From Planctomycetota bacterium (GTDB lineage: Bacteria; Planctomycetota; Planctomycetia; Gemmatales; Gemmataceae): a stretch of DNA of 5,495 nt. Every line of letters begins with the position of its first letter. The stretch's first letter is position 1. This document shows positions 1 through 5,495 of this stretch, piece by piece. The position numbers and the translations under genes are program-made. The DNA lies in contig JAGWVO010000260.1 of the NCBI GenBank assembly GCA_018970845.1, positions 1-5,495 on the forward strand. The letters are read 5' to 3'. Under the pieces are notes generated by a model. The model saw nothing but the letters and a program-made list of their open reading frames with translations. It did not search any database and was not told the DNA's origin.

Positions 1-258
1 CCCCTCGTAACGGTGCAACCGACCGCCCACCACCAGGCACGCCCAACCATCGGAGGCCGTTTTGATACTGATGCTGCCACCGTGGCCGCTCACCCCGGGT
101 ACCTCGCCGATACCCGGCCAATCGGCCCAAGAGACCGTCATGTGCTCGCGCAGGTGATCCGTGGCCCGGGACATTCCTGAACCGAGTACCATGGCGCGAA
201 CAGGTCTAAATCGCCTCACTTGGCCCCAAAATTTTTCTCGGACCGGCTTCTCAGACAT
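1..258 (-). CDS. Purine nucleoside phosphorylase-like protein, N-terminal part (truncated by window edge)
   Basis: The minus strand is open from an ATG at 258 to the left edge: 86 codons without a stop. The translation matches the N-terminus of the trimeric PNP/MTAP family, which cleaves purine nucleosides with phosphate to base plus ribose-1-phosphate in the cytoplasm. Visible motifs are VLGSG at residues 24-28 (Ser27 fits the phosphate-binding serine, Ser33 in human PNP), a DWPGI...VPGVSGHGG stretch at 46-61 (His59 fits human His64), and GRLHRYEG at 79-86 (Arg80, His82, Tyr84 and Glu85 fit human Arg84, His86, Tyr88 and Glu89). The family usually has MQGR before the histidine; here it is VGGR. 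The base-binding Glu and Asn lie outside the window. The ATG at 258 gives a normal 20-residue lead before the first strand; an ATG at 192 would start directly at the strand. The start overlaps the permease stop by 8 bases and has no clear Shine-Dalgarno, so translational coupling is likely. Family call is firm; exact substrate (nucleoside or methylthioadenosine) is open. Confidence 0.85.
   Translation of the reverse strand, partial: MSEKPVREKFWGQVRRFRPVRAMVLGSGMSRATDHLREHMTVSWADWPGIGEVPGVSGHGGSISIKTASDGWACLVVGGRLHRYEG
251..258 (-). other. 8-base stop/start overlap of permease and PNP-like gene
   Basis: On the minus strand the bases read ATGTCTGA: the PNP-like gene starts with the ATG and the permease ends with the TGA, in different frames. 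No good Shine-Dalgarno precedes the ATG. Such an overlap usually indicates termination-reinitiation and places both genes on one transcript; that functional reading is inference. Confidence 0.75.
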
Positions 259-1621
259 GCCGGAGAGCTTCGATCGGATCCATGTAGGCGGCGCGCAAGG
301 CGGGGTAGATTCCAAAAATGACACCCACGCCGACGGCGGTCGACAGCGACCATGTGATGCTGGGCACATGCAGAATCGGTGACGGGCTTCCATCCTGGAA
401 CAGCATGGCGGCCATGGGCAGGGTTTTCAGCGCGGCGTGCGCGAACACGTAGGCCACTCCAAAGGCCACTCCCAGCAATCCGCCGATCCCAGTCTGCACC
501 ATCGTCTCGATCAGGAACTGGAAGGTGATGTCGGAGCGCTTGGCGCCCAAGGCCCTCCGTATTCCCACTTCCCTTGTGCGCTCCGTTACGGTGGCCAGCA
601 TCACATTCATGATTCCGATGCCACCCACCAAAAGCGAAATCGAGGCATAGATGCCAAGGCTTTGCCGGATGTTGGCTTTCGTGCGCTCGACCAGTTCAAG
701 CCTGTCAAGCGGAACCGTGAGCGCCCAATCCTGCCTGGGATGCCGATCCGTGTCGCCAAGGATGGAACGGATGATCTCACCCGTCGGCCTGACCTTGTCA
801 ATATCCTCGACGGTAACGGTGATTTGGTGCATGTCGACCTTCTCGGCGCTTCGGCTGCCGGCGCTGCGAATCTGGATACGCTCACCAAACCTTCCCCTGG
901 CCGTCTGGAGGGGAATGTAAATGTCCTGGTTGAAATCCTCGGCCGCCTGGCTTCCACCCGTGCCTCCGGTCGGCATTCGCTCGGCAAGGATTCCCACGAC
1001 GACATAGACGAATTCACCAAGCTTGACCGAACTACCCAAAGGCTCCTCGAACGGGAAAAGAGACTTGGCGGTTTCCTGCCCCAGGACGCAGACATTGTTC
1101 ATCCGCTCATCGTCATCCGGTACGAGAAACCGCCCCTGCACAAGGGTCAGGTCGTTCACCTCGGCATACTGCGGGACCGTGGCGACAACCCGGCTGTTGT
1201 GCGACCTGGCGGACCTCCTCGTTTCCTGGGGGAATACCCGCATCGGAACCAGCCGGGTGATCGAGGGAATCGTGGCCAGAACTTCCAGGTCCGAGTAGGT
1301 CAGGCCGTAGGTTGCGACCATCTGCCGACGGTTGGTGTTGGAATCATCGGGAGGCTTGACCGAACGGATGATGATGTTGGTGGTGCCAAGTCTTTTGATG
1401 TCCTCAAGGACATCCCGCTCGCTGCCTTCCCCAAACGCCATCAGGATGATGACCGCCGAGGTTCCGATGATGATTCCGAGCATGCTGAGGAAACTTCTCA
1501 GCTTGTGAAGCCACAGGCTCCTAAGGGCCAGTTCAAGGCCCCTTCTTCCCTTGTCGGTCGTCGCCAGGAAAACAGCCAGGCAGGCCAACCCCGAAACCAG
1601 CGCCACCGAGAACGCATCCAT
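251..1621 (-). CDS. MacB/FtsX-type ABC transporter permease
   Basis: This 456-residue inner-membrane protein is the permease of a MacB-type mechanotransmission ABC transporter. Residues about 29-66 hold the family's first helix with the typical LRSLWLHKLRSFLSMLGIII start. About 66-320 form the periplasmic core domain (MacB_PCD). About 322-346, 371-395 and 419-443 are the remaining three helices of the FtsX domain. The segment 332-361, with GGIGIMNVMLATVTERTREV followed by GIRRALGAK, is diagnostic of MacB; its ERTREVGIRRALGA part is the cytoplasmic coupling region that contacts the ATPase. The C-terminus DPIEALRHV is also typical. E. coli MacB has its ATPase fused in front; here the ATPase is the separate gene immediately upstream, 15 bases away. 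An additional hydrophobic segment at residues 4-20 precedes the normal first helix, giving five predicted helices instead of four. The ATG at 1621 has only a weak GGA upstream, consistent with coupling to the ATPase gene. Substrate not predictable. Confidence 0.95.
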   Translation of the reverse strand: MDAFSVALVSGLACLAVFLATTDKGRRGLELALRSLWLHKLRSFLSMLGIIIGTSAVIILMAFGEGSERDVLEDIKRLGTTNIIIRSVKPPDDSNTNRRQMVATYGLTYSDLEVLATIPSITRLVPMRVFPQETRRSARSHNSRVVATVPQYAEVNDLTLVQGRFLVPDDDERMNNVCVLGQETAKSLFPFEEPLGSSVKLGEFVYVVVGILAERMPTGGTGGSQAAEDFNQDIYIPLQTARGRFGERIQIRSAGSRSAEKVDMHQITVTVEDIDKVRPTGEIIRSILGDTDRHPRQDWALTVPLDRLELVERTKANIRQSLGIYASISLLVGGIGIMNVMLATVTERTREVGIRRALGAKRSDITFQFLIETMVQTGIGGLLGVAFGVAYVFAHAALKTLPMAAMLFQDGSPSPILHVPSITWSLSTAVGVGVIFGIYPALRAAYMDPIEALRHV

Positions 1622-1636
1622 CGGATCCGTCAGCCG

Positions 1637-2386
1637 TCAGGCCGCCTCCTCCAACAGGTGCATCGGCAATCCGGGACCCGATTCATCGATCGGATCGGGA
1701 GTGTTGTCCTCGTCGGATTCGATGACCCCGTCACGCATCCTGACGATTCGCTTGGACCATTTGGCGATGTCATTCTCGTGGGTCACCATCACGATGGTTT
1801 TCCCAGACATGTTGAGTTTCGATAGCAGTGTCATGATCTCGTGGCTTGTTTTCGTGTCGAGATTTCCCGTTGGTTCGTCGGCAAGGATGAGTTGGGGGCG
1901 GTTCACCAAACTCCGGGCGATCGCCACGCGCTGTTGCTGGCCGCCTGAAAGCTGCATGGGCCTGTGGTCCAGCCGATGGCCCAAGCCCACCAGTTCGGCA
2001 AGCCCGACGCAGCGGGCGCGGCTTTCGGAATCCAGCCTGATCCCCTGATAAATCAAGGGTATCTCGATGTTCTCCACGACAGTGTACTGGGGAAGGAGGT
2101 TGTATTGCTGGAATATGAAACCCAGATACCTCGATCGGATCGACGACAACTGGTCGTCCCCCATGCGCGAAACATCCTCTCCGCCCAGGTGGTAGCTTCC
2201 CTCGGTGGGCCGGTCGAGGCAACCAAGAACATTGAGCAGTGTCGACTTCCCGGATCCGGAAGGTCCCATCAGGGAAACAAATTCACCCTGTTTAACCACA
2301 AGGTTGACCCCCTTGAGGGCGTGCACCTCGGAGGAGTCATGGGAGTATCGCTTGTGCAGCGATTCGATCCTGAGGACTTCCGTCAT
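1637..2386 (-). CDS. MacB/LolD-type ABC transporter ATP-binding protein
   Basis: This 249-residue cytoplasmic ATPase powers the permease encoded next. All nucleotide-binding motifs are intact: Walker A GPSGSGKST at 41-49, Q-loop in FQQYNLLP at 92-99, ABC signature LSGGQQQR at 146-153, Walker B LILADEP at 166-172 with catalytic Glu171, D-loop GNLD at 174-177 and H-loop His203 in VTHE. The GFIFQQYNLLP and ADEPTGNLDTKT wording is typical of the MacB/LolD/FtsE branch. After the core there is an acidic tail of about 25 residues (about 225-249) ending LLEEAA. The ATG at 2386 is chosen because MTEVLRIESLHKRY is the normal start of the domain; a GTG at 2467 in the same frame would add 27 residues without family character and overlap the adaptor gene by 38 bases. 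From 2386 the gap to the adaptor stop is 43 bases, and the gap to the permease start is 15 bases. The partner is the downstream permease; together they replace the fused E. coli MacB. Confidence 0.96.
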   Translation of the reverse strand: MTEVLRIESLHKRYSHDSSEVHALKGVNLVVKQGEFVSLMGPSGSGKSTLLNVLGCLDRPTEGSYHLGGEDVSRMGDDQLSSIRSRYLGFIFQQYNLLPQYTVVENIEIPLIYQGIRLDSESRARCVGLAELVGLGHRLDHRPMQLSGGQQQRVAIARSLVNRPQLILADEPTGNLDTKTSHEIMTLLSKLNMSGKTIVMVTHENDIAKWSKRIVRMRDGVIESDEDNTPDPIDESGPGLPMHLLEEAA

Positions 2387-2399
2387 GGCAAAGTGGCCG

Positions 2400-2406
2400 C
2401 TCCCCC
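2400..2406 (-). promoter_or_regulatory. Possible ribosome binding site of the ATPase gene
   Basis: On the minus strand this reads GGGGGAG, 13 bases before the ATG at 2386. The spacing is long and the match to GGAGG incomplete, so it is a weak candidate. The competing GTG at 2467 has a GGAGG nine bases upstream, but that stretch encodes the glycine-rich end of the adaptor and is G-rich for coding reasons. Confidence 0.35.
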
Positions 2407-2429
2407 AACCCGTCAAATGCCTGCCGGTA

Positions 2430-4346
2430 TCATCCCGGCTTGCCCTTGCCACCGGGAGGTCCGCCACGGGGTCCCCCCTCCGTTCCTCCTGACGGCGATC
2501 CGCCCTTCCCTTTTCCCTTGCCTCCCTTTTCGCTCCCGCCTTGCTCGGCGACCCGCCCGCGGTCCTTGCCGGTCAAAAGCACCTGTTCGTCCTCGATCAG
2601 GCCTTCACGAACCTCAACCATGCGGTCGTTGCTAAGCCCGGGAACAATGGGACGCTTTTCGGTTCCTTCCGGAGTCAGCACCTGGCAGAAAAAGCCGTCT
2701 CTTGCCGAACCCTGAACGGCCTGAAGCGGAATCAGGATCGCGTTGTCGGCCCTGTCCTCGGTGTAGATCGTCACCGCCGCCTTCATGCCAGGCTTGAGCT
2801 TGATGTCCTCGCCCTTCGAATCCTGGAGCGCCTCGTCGATGCTCACCATCGTGCGGTAAACGGTGATGTCTGAAGTCCAGAAGTCGGTCGCGGCGGGAAC
2901 CTCGTCAACGGTCCGCACATGTCCCTTGAGCACCTTGTTGGGAAAGGCGTCGATACGGATCTCGGCGCGCAGTCCTCCCTTGATCAGGATCGGATGAAAA
3001 TCAACCAGCTCGTCCCTTGAAAGATTGAAGGCGCTTTCAAAGACGAATCTGCCGAAACGGTTCCGAAGCGCCAGTTCCGAAAGAGCATGGAATTCATTCA
3101 GGCCGAACGAGACATCGCCCCGTACCCTGGCGCGCATCGCCTCGTGAACGCGCACATTCACGAGCATCCGGTTCAGGTTGGGAATGCGCATTAGTTTTTG
3201 GCCCTCGCGGACCGGTTCACCCTGCGCGATGATCGATTGCTGCGAGCCGGACCCGAAACGGGATTGTTCGGGCACATAATAGACCACAAGGCCATCCTGC
3301 GGAGCCGTGATGAGGCAGTTGCGAATCTCCTCGTCGAGGTCGTCGCATCGCCTTTGTTCCTGCTTGAAGACCAGTTCCTTGGTTTCCATGTCTCCGAGCG
3401 CCTGAATCTTCTTCGCTTCCGCCTGGATTTGCGCGGTGCGGAAGGCACTCTTGGCTTCAATAAGCTTGCTTTCCAGTTCCTTCATCGTGCGTGGAGCGGT
3501 GAAATTCTCCAGAACTCTCAATTCCTCACGGACTTTCTTGAGCGACAGCTCCGCCGACTGCTGCTTGAAACGGTCCGCCATCGCCTGGTTGCCGGTTCTG
3601 TAATTCTTGCTGACCATCCGGTCATTCCAGACCTCGCGATCCTTCCAAATCTCCAAGTCGGATTCGGCGACGAGAACGCGCCCCTTGATTTCAGCCGACA
3701 GTTGGGGAAGGTCGCCTTCCTTGTATTTCCGCAAGTCGATTTCCGCCAATTCAACAGCCACCTTGGCGCTTTCAACTTCCTTTTCATTTTGGCTCTTGGT
3801 GATCTCGAAAGTCTGAACAGCGTTGTTCCACTCATTCTTGGCTTTGTCGCGGACGATTTTCTGCGCCTTGAGTTGTTCAATGAGGCCGGAGTCATCGAGG
3901 TGAATGAGTTGGTCACCCGTTTTGACATGGCTGCCGTCATCGACGAGCACAGCCCGTATGGTCGTGGCGATGGTGCTTCCCTTGCCTGCCTTGACATGGC
4001 AGATGACATCCTTGTTCTCGGCGGCCTCCAAGGCGCCCCTCTCGGTTATCGAAACGACAAGGGTGTCACGCCTGACCGTGTAGGGAACGAGGTCGGCACG
4101 CGAAGCGGCCGATCGCTTCGGCATGAAAAAAACCACGGCGCCAACGAGAGCGACTCCAAGGCCGATGGCCATGGCCCATGGATACCATCGCGTCACCGGC
4201 TTTTTCTTACCGGCCGCCGGCAGGGGGCGAGTCGCCGTTCCCGGCGCCATTTCCCTCAGGCTTGGGGCTGGGAAGACGCTCGTTCGGCCGTTCTGGGCCT
4301 GCTCCGCCGACGATGGTTGGGGAACATTGGCATGTGGCGATGTCAT
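2430..4346 (-). CDS. Periplasmic adaptor (membrane fusion protein, HlyD/MacA type)
   Basis: This 638-residue protein would bridge the inner-membrane ABC transporter and the TolC-like duct. In order: a Pro/Ala-rich cytoplasmic N-terminus (1-52) with a KKK patch at 47-49; one membrane helix (about 56-75); first lipoyl half and adjoining strands (about 96-155, with DDGSHVKTGDQLIHLD); a long coiled-coil hairpin (about 155-340) whose turn is around DRMVSKNYRTGNQAMADRF at 242-260, the place where adaptors meet TolC; second lipoyl half (about 346-390, ITAPQDGLVVYY to VREGQKLMRI); beta-barrel and membrane-proximal regions (about 391-595, with RIDAFPNKVLKGHV, KPGMKAAVTI and ILIPLQAVQ); then a Gly/Lys-rich tail (603-638). 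The barrel appears split by an insert at about 411-457. The ATG at 4346 is chosen because AAGGAG lies nine bases upstream; a TTG at 4370 is in frame but overlaps that site. The start lies inside the tolC-like gene (140-base overlap). The hairpin is longer than in E. coli MacA. Confidence 0.93.
   Translation of the reverse strand: MTSPHANVPQPSSAEQAQNGRTSVFPAPSLREMAPGTATRPLPAAGKKKPVTRWYPWAMAIGLGVALVGAVVFFMPKRSAASRADLVPYTVRRDTLVVSITERGALEAAENKDVICHVKAGKGSTIATTIRAVLVDDGSHVKTGDQLIHLDDSGLIEQLKAQKIVRDKAKNEWNNAVQTFEITKSQNEKEVESAKVAVELAEIDLRKYKEGDLPQLSAEIKGRVLVAESDLEIWKDREVWNDRMVSKNYRTGNQAMADRFKQQSAELSLKKVREELRVLENFTAPRTMKELESKLIEAKSAFRTAQIQAEAKKIQALGDMETKELVFKQEQRRCDDLDEEIRNCLITAPQDGLVVYYVPEQSRFGSGSQQSIIAQGEPVREGQKLMRIPNLNRMLVNVRVHEAMRARVRGDVSFGLNEFHALSELALRNRFGRFVFESAFNLSRDELVDFHPILIKGGLRAEIRIDAFPNKVLKGHVRTVDEVPAATDFWTSDITVYRTMVSIDEALQDSKGEDIKLKPGMKAAVTIYTEDRADNAILIPLQAVQGSARDGFFCQVLTPEGTEKRPIVPGLSNDRMVEVREGLIEDEQVLLTGKDRGRVAEQGGSEKGGKGKGKGGSPSGGTEGGPRGGPPGGKGKPG
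2433..2540 (-). repeat. Low-complexity Gly/Lys/Pro-rich coding tail of the adaptor
   Basis: Adaptor residues 603-638 consist almost entirely of Gly, Lys, Pro, Ser and Glu, with irregular GGKGKGKGG and GGPRGGPPGG units. It follows the last structured strand (about residue 593) and would extend into the periplasm near the inner membrane. It is probably disordered. The repeated GGN codons make the minus strand very G-rich here and create spurious Shine-Dalgarno-like GGAGG runs. Confidence 0.8.
4207..4346 (-). other. 140-base dual-coding overlap of tolC-like and adaptor genes
   Basis: Both genes run in the same direction in different frames here. One frame encodes the last 45 or so residues of the TolC-like protein (from ATCQCSPTIV to SPPAGGR), the other the first 46 residues of the adaptor (MTSPHANVPQ to about RPLPAAG). 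Both products look disordered and rich in Pro, Gly, Ala and Ser, which would ease the double constraint. If the adaptor instead began at an in-frame ATG at 4250, the overlap would shrink to 44 bases, but that ATG has GAGGGA only one base away, a poor spacing. Confidence 0.75.
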
Positions 4347-5495
4347 CGACCCACACTCCTTGTCCGTCAAGAGGCATCAGTTCCAAGTCGCGGTACAACT
4401 GAATCCTGAGTTGCTGATAATTGATCCAGAAGTTGAACAGGCTGTTTTGCGCCTGAATTTTGTTCGACTGCGTGTTGAGCAACTGGGTGGTCAGTGCGGC
4501 CTGATTGCCGTCGCTACCGGCCCCCTGAACTCCAGGAACTGGAGCATACAATGTTTCAAGGGCGTTGTCGATGTTCAGGTAGGCCAGCTCAATGATCTGC
4601 TTTTGCAGCTCGTAATTCCTGGCCAAGGCCCTTAGGGAGCGAATTTCCCTGCGAACCGCCAAGGCGATCGTGTCCTCGAAAGCCATCAGGTTCCGTCGCT
4701 GCCTCTGCCAATTGAACAAAGCCGCCCTGTACGCGTTCCTTTCAAGAATGCGCACCAACGGAACTTCTGCATTGACCGCGAGGGTGTGACGCGCCCGGCT
4801 GCCGGAAAAAGCCAACGGGCGGGCGACATCAACGGGCGACAAGGCTTCGCCATGGTACCGGACATCCACGGCACCCATGAGTGAATTGGCGGCCACGGCA
4901 ATTTGCCTCCAGGCATCCACCAATTCGCCACGGGCGTTCATCAAATCCAGACGGCTCAGCAACGCAAATCGGACTCCGGCATCCAGCGCCTTGTCGAGCG
5001 GGGCGCGCTGGAGGTCCGTTCCCTCGACGCAAATCATCGGAAGCGCCGGCCAAGTCCTTTTAAGCTCCCTCAGGAGTTCATTTCGCGGCTGGACAAAAAG
5101 CAGCACAAAATCTTCAAGAACCCCTTCAAACACCGTGAGCAATTCAGCCTTCTCGCGTTGCTGGTTCGGGTTGGCGCGGCCAGCTTGCAACCTGGCAAGA
5201 TAGGCCCTGAGGCTGCGCTCGAACCTGAGAGTGTAAACGGCAACCTCGGCGTCTCTAACGGCCTCGAGAAGTTCGGGGGGAATCTTTTGACCCTGCTTGG
5301 ACAGAAGGTCCTTCCTTTCCTCAAGGGACCTGCGTTTTTCAAGTTCCTTCCTGATTTCCCCAGCCAGGACATCCCCCTCGGGCTTTGACAGGCTTTTCAC
5401 CAACTCGAGCGTCCTTCGCCCGATCATGGTTTTTTGGATGATGGGGGATTTCTCAAGCACCCCGATGATCTCGGCGCGGATATCGGCATTCGCCG
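4207..5495 (-). CDS. TolC-family outer-membrane efflux protein, C-terminal part (N-terminus beyond window)
   Basis: The frame is open from the right edge to a stop at 4207: 428 codons, no start assignable. TolC-family proteins form trimeric barrels in the outer membrane with a long helical periplasmic tunnel, the exit duct for tripartite pumps. Fragment residues 182-195 (LDLMNARGELVDAW), 245-254 (PLVRILERNA, then YRAALFNWQRQRRNLMAFED) and 354-370 (FNFWINYQQLRIQLYRD) are family landmarks: a helix start, a strand-to-helix passage, and the final helix. Before the first landmark come about 130 residues rich in Glu, Lys, Arg and Leu, probably helical; E. coli TolC has nothing comparable there, but large planctomycete homologues do (recalled, not searched). 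After the expected end near LDGQGVWVDD (375-384) comes a 45-residue tail rich in Pro, Gly and Asn with a CQC pair, which overlaps the adaptor gene. Its neighbours make it the outer-membrane partner of the same pump. Confidence 0.9.
   Translation of the reverse strand, partial: ANADIRAEIIGVLEKSPIIQKTMIGRRTLELVKSLSKPEGDVLAGEIRKELEKRRSLEERKDLLSKQGQKIPPELLEAVRDAEVAVYTLRFERSLRAYLARLQAGRANPNQQREKAELLTVFEGVLEDFVLLFVQPRNELLRELKRTWPALPMICVEGTDLQRAPLDKALDAGVRFALLSRLDLMNARGELVDAWRQIAVAANSLMGAVDVRYHGEALSPVDVARPLAFSGSRARHTLAVNAEVPLVRILERNAYRAALFNWQRQRRNLMAFEDTIALAVRREIRSLRALARNYELQKQIIELAYLNIDNALETLYAPVPGVQGAGSDGNQAALTTQLLNTQSNKIQAQNSLFNFWINYQQLRIQLYRDLELMPLDGQGVWVDDIATCQCSPTIVGGAGPERPNERLPSPKPEGNGAGNGDSPPAGGR
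4356..4361 (-). promoter_or_regulatory. Strong ribosome binding site of the adaptor gene, inside tolC
   Basis: On the minus strand AAGGAG sits nine bases before the ATG at 4346, close to ideal. It lies within the coding frame of the upstream TolC-like gene and decides the adaptor start. It is the only strong, well-spaced site at any start codon preferred here; the starts of the ATPase, permease and PNP-like gene have weak or no sites. Confidence 0.75.

Noticed and set aside
225..240. A/T-rich run that might look like a terminator after the permease
   Set aside because: It lies inside the PNP-like reading frame (codons for Glu-Lys-Phe-Trp) and has no stable GC hairpin before it.
437..1825. 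462-codon open frame on the plus strand
   Set aside because: It lies antisense to the well-supported permease and the end of the ATPase; its product is rich in Arg, Gln, His and Gly with no recognisable domain. It is a shadow of GC-rich codon use.
2246..2262. Near-palindrome around GGATCC
   Set aside because: It is made by the Gly-Ser-Gly-Ser-Gly codons of the ATPase Walker A motif; no operator role is needed to explain it.
2433..2540. Possible tandem DNA repeat in the G-rich stretch
   Set aside because: The units are irregular and follow Gly/Lys codons of the adaptor tail; there is no true tandem DNA repeat or mobile-element signature.
1964..2635. 223-codon open frame on the plus strand
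   Set aside because: It crosses the ATPase, the short spacer and the adaptor tail on the opposite strand, and has no recognisable domain.
4250..4370. Alternative adaptor starts (TTG at 4370, ATG at 4250)
   Set aside because: The TTG start would run through the AAGGAG site, and the ATG at 4250 has a badly spaced site. The ATG at 4346 has a near-ideal one.
3198..4409. 403-codon open frame on the plus strand
   Set aside because: It is antisense to the adaptor gene, shows no family motifs, and its frame mirrors the coding frame. Treated as a shadow.

Overview
The window looks like chromosomal DNA of a Gram-negative, GC-rich bacterium, most likely a planctomycete or a close PVC-group relative. 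That is an inference from protein style: a very large TolC-type protein with a long helical region before its 'LDLMNAR-ELVDAW' core, a roughly 640-residue adaptor with a long coiled-coil hairpin, and a separate MacB-type ATPase and permease. No taxonomic marker is present.

All genes are on the minus strand and packed with almost no spacers, so they read as one operon transcribed from right to left. In transcription order they are: (1) the 3' part of an outer-membrane efflux protein of the TolC family (5495 to 4207, N-terminus outside the window); (2) a membrane-fusion or periplasmic adaptor protein of the HlyD/MacA type (4346 to 2430); (3) a MacB/LolD-type ABC ATPase (2386 to 1637); (4) a MacB/FtsX-type ABC permease (1621 to 251); (5) the first 86 codons of a purine nucleoside phosphorylase-like protein (258 to 1, running off the left edge). 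The last gene has no stop in the window and is easy to miss, but its GSG, GHGG and GRLHRYEG motifs are those of the trimeric PNP/MTAP family.

Genes 1 to 4 form a complete tripartite efflux system. The ATPase and permease drive the cycle in the inner membrane, the adaptor spans the periplasm, and the TolC-like protein forms the outer-membrane duct. It is MacAB-TolC-like, except that the ATPase and permease are separate proteins rather than fused as in E. coli MacB. The substrate cannot be read from the sequence.

Junctions: tolC/adaptor overlap by 140 bases, with a strong Shine-Dalgarno for the adaptor inside the tolC frame; adaptor/ATPase are 43 bases apart; ATPase/permease are 15 bases apart; permease/PNP overlap by 8 bases. 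No stretch over 300 bases lacks a gene. I see no RNA gene, CRISPR array, insertion sequence, operon promoter or terminator; the promoter should lie to the right of the window.

The points most worth a second look are the long dual-coding tolC/adaptor overlap, the PNP-like gene coupled to an exporter, an insertion in the adaptor's beta-barrel region, and an extra N-terminal helix on the permease. Otherwise this is a recognisable exporter operon, not clearly a new system.
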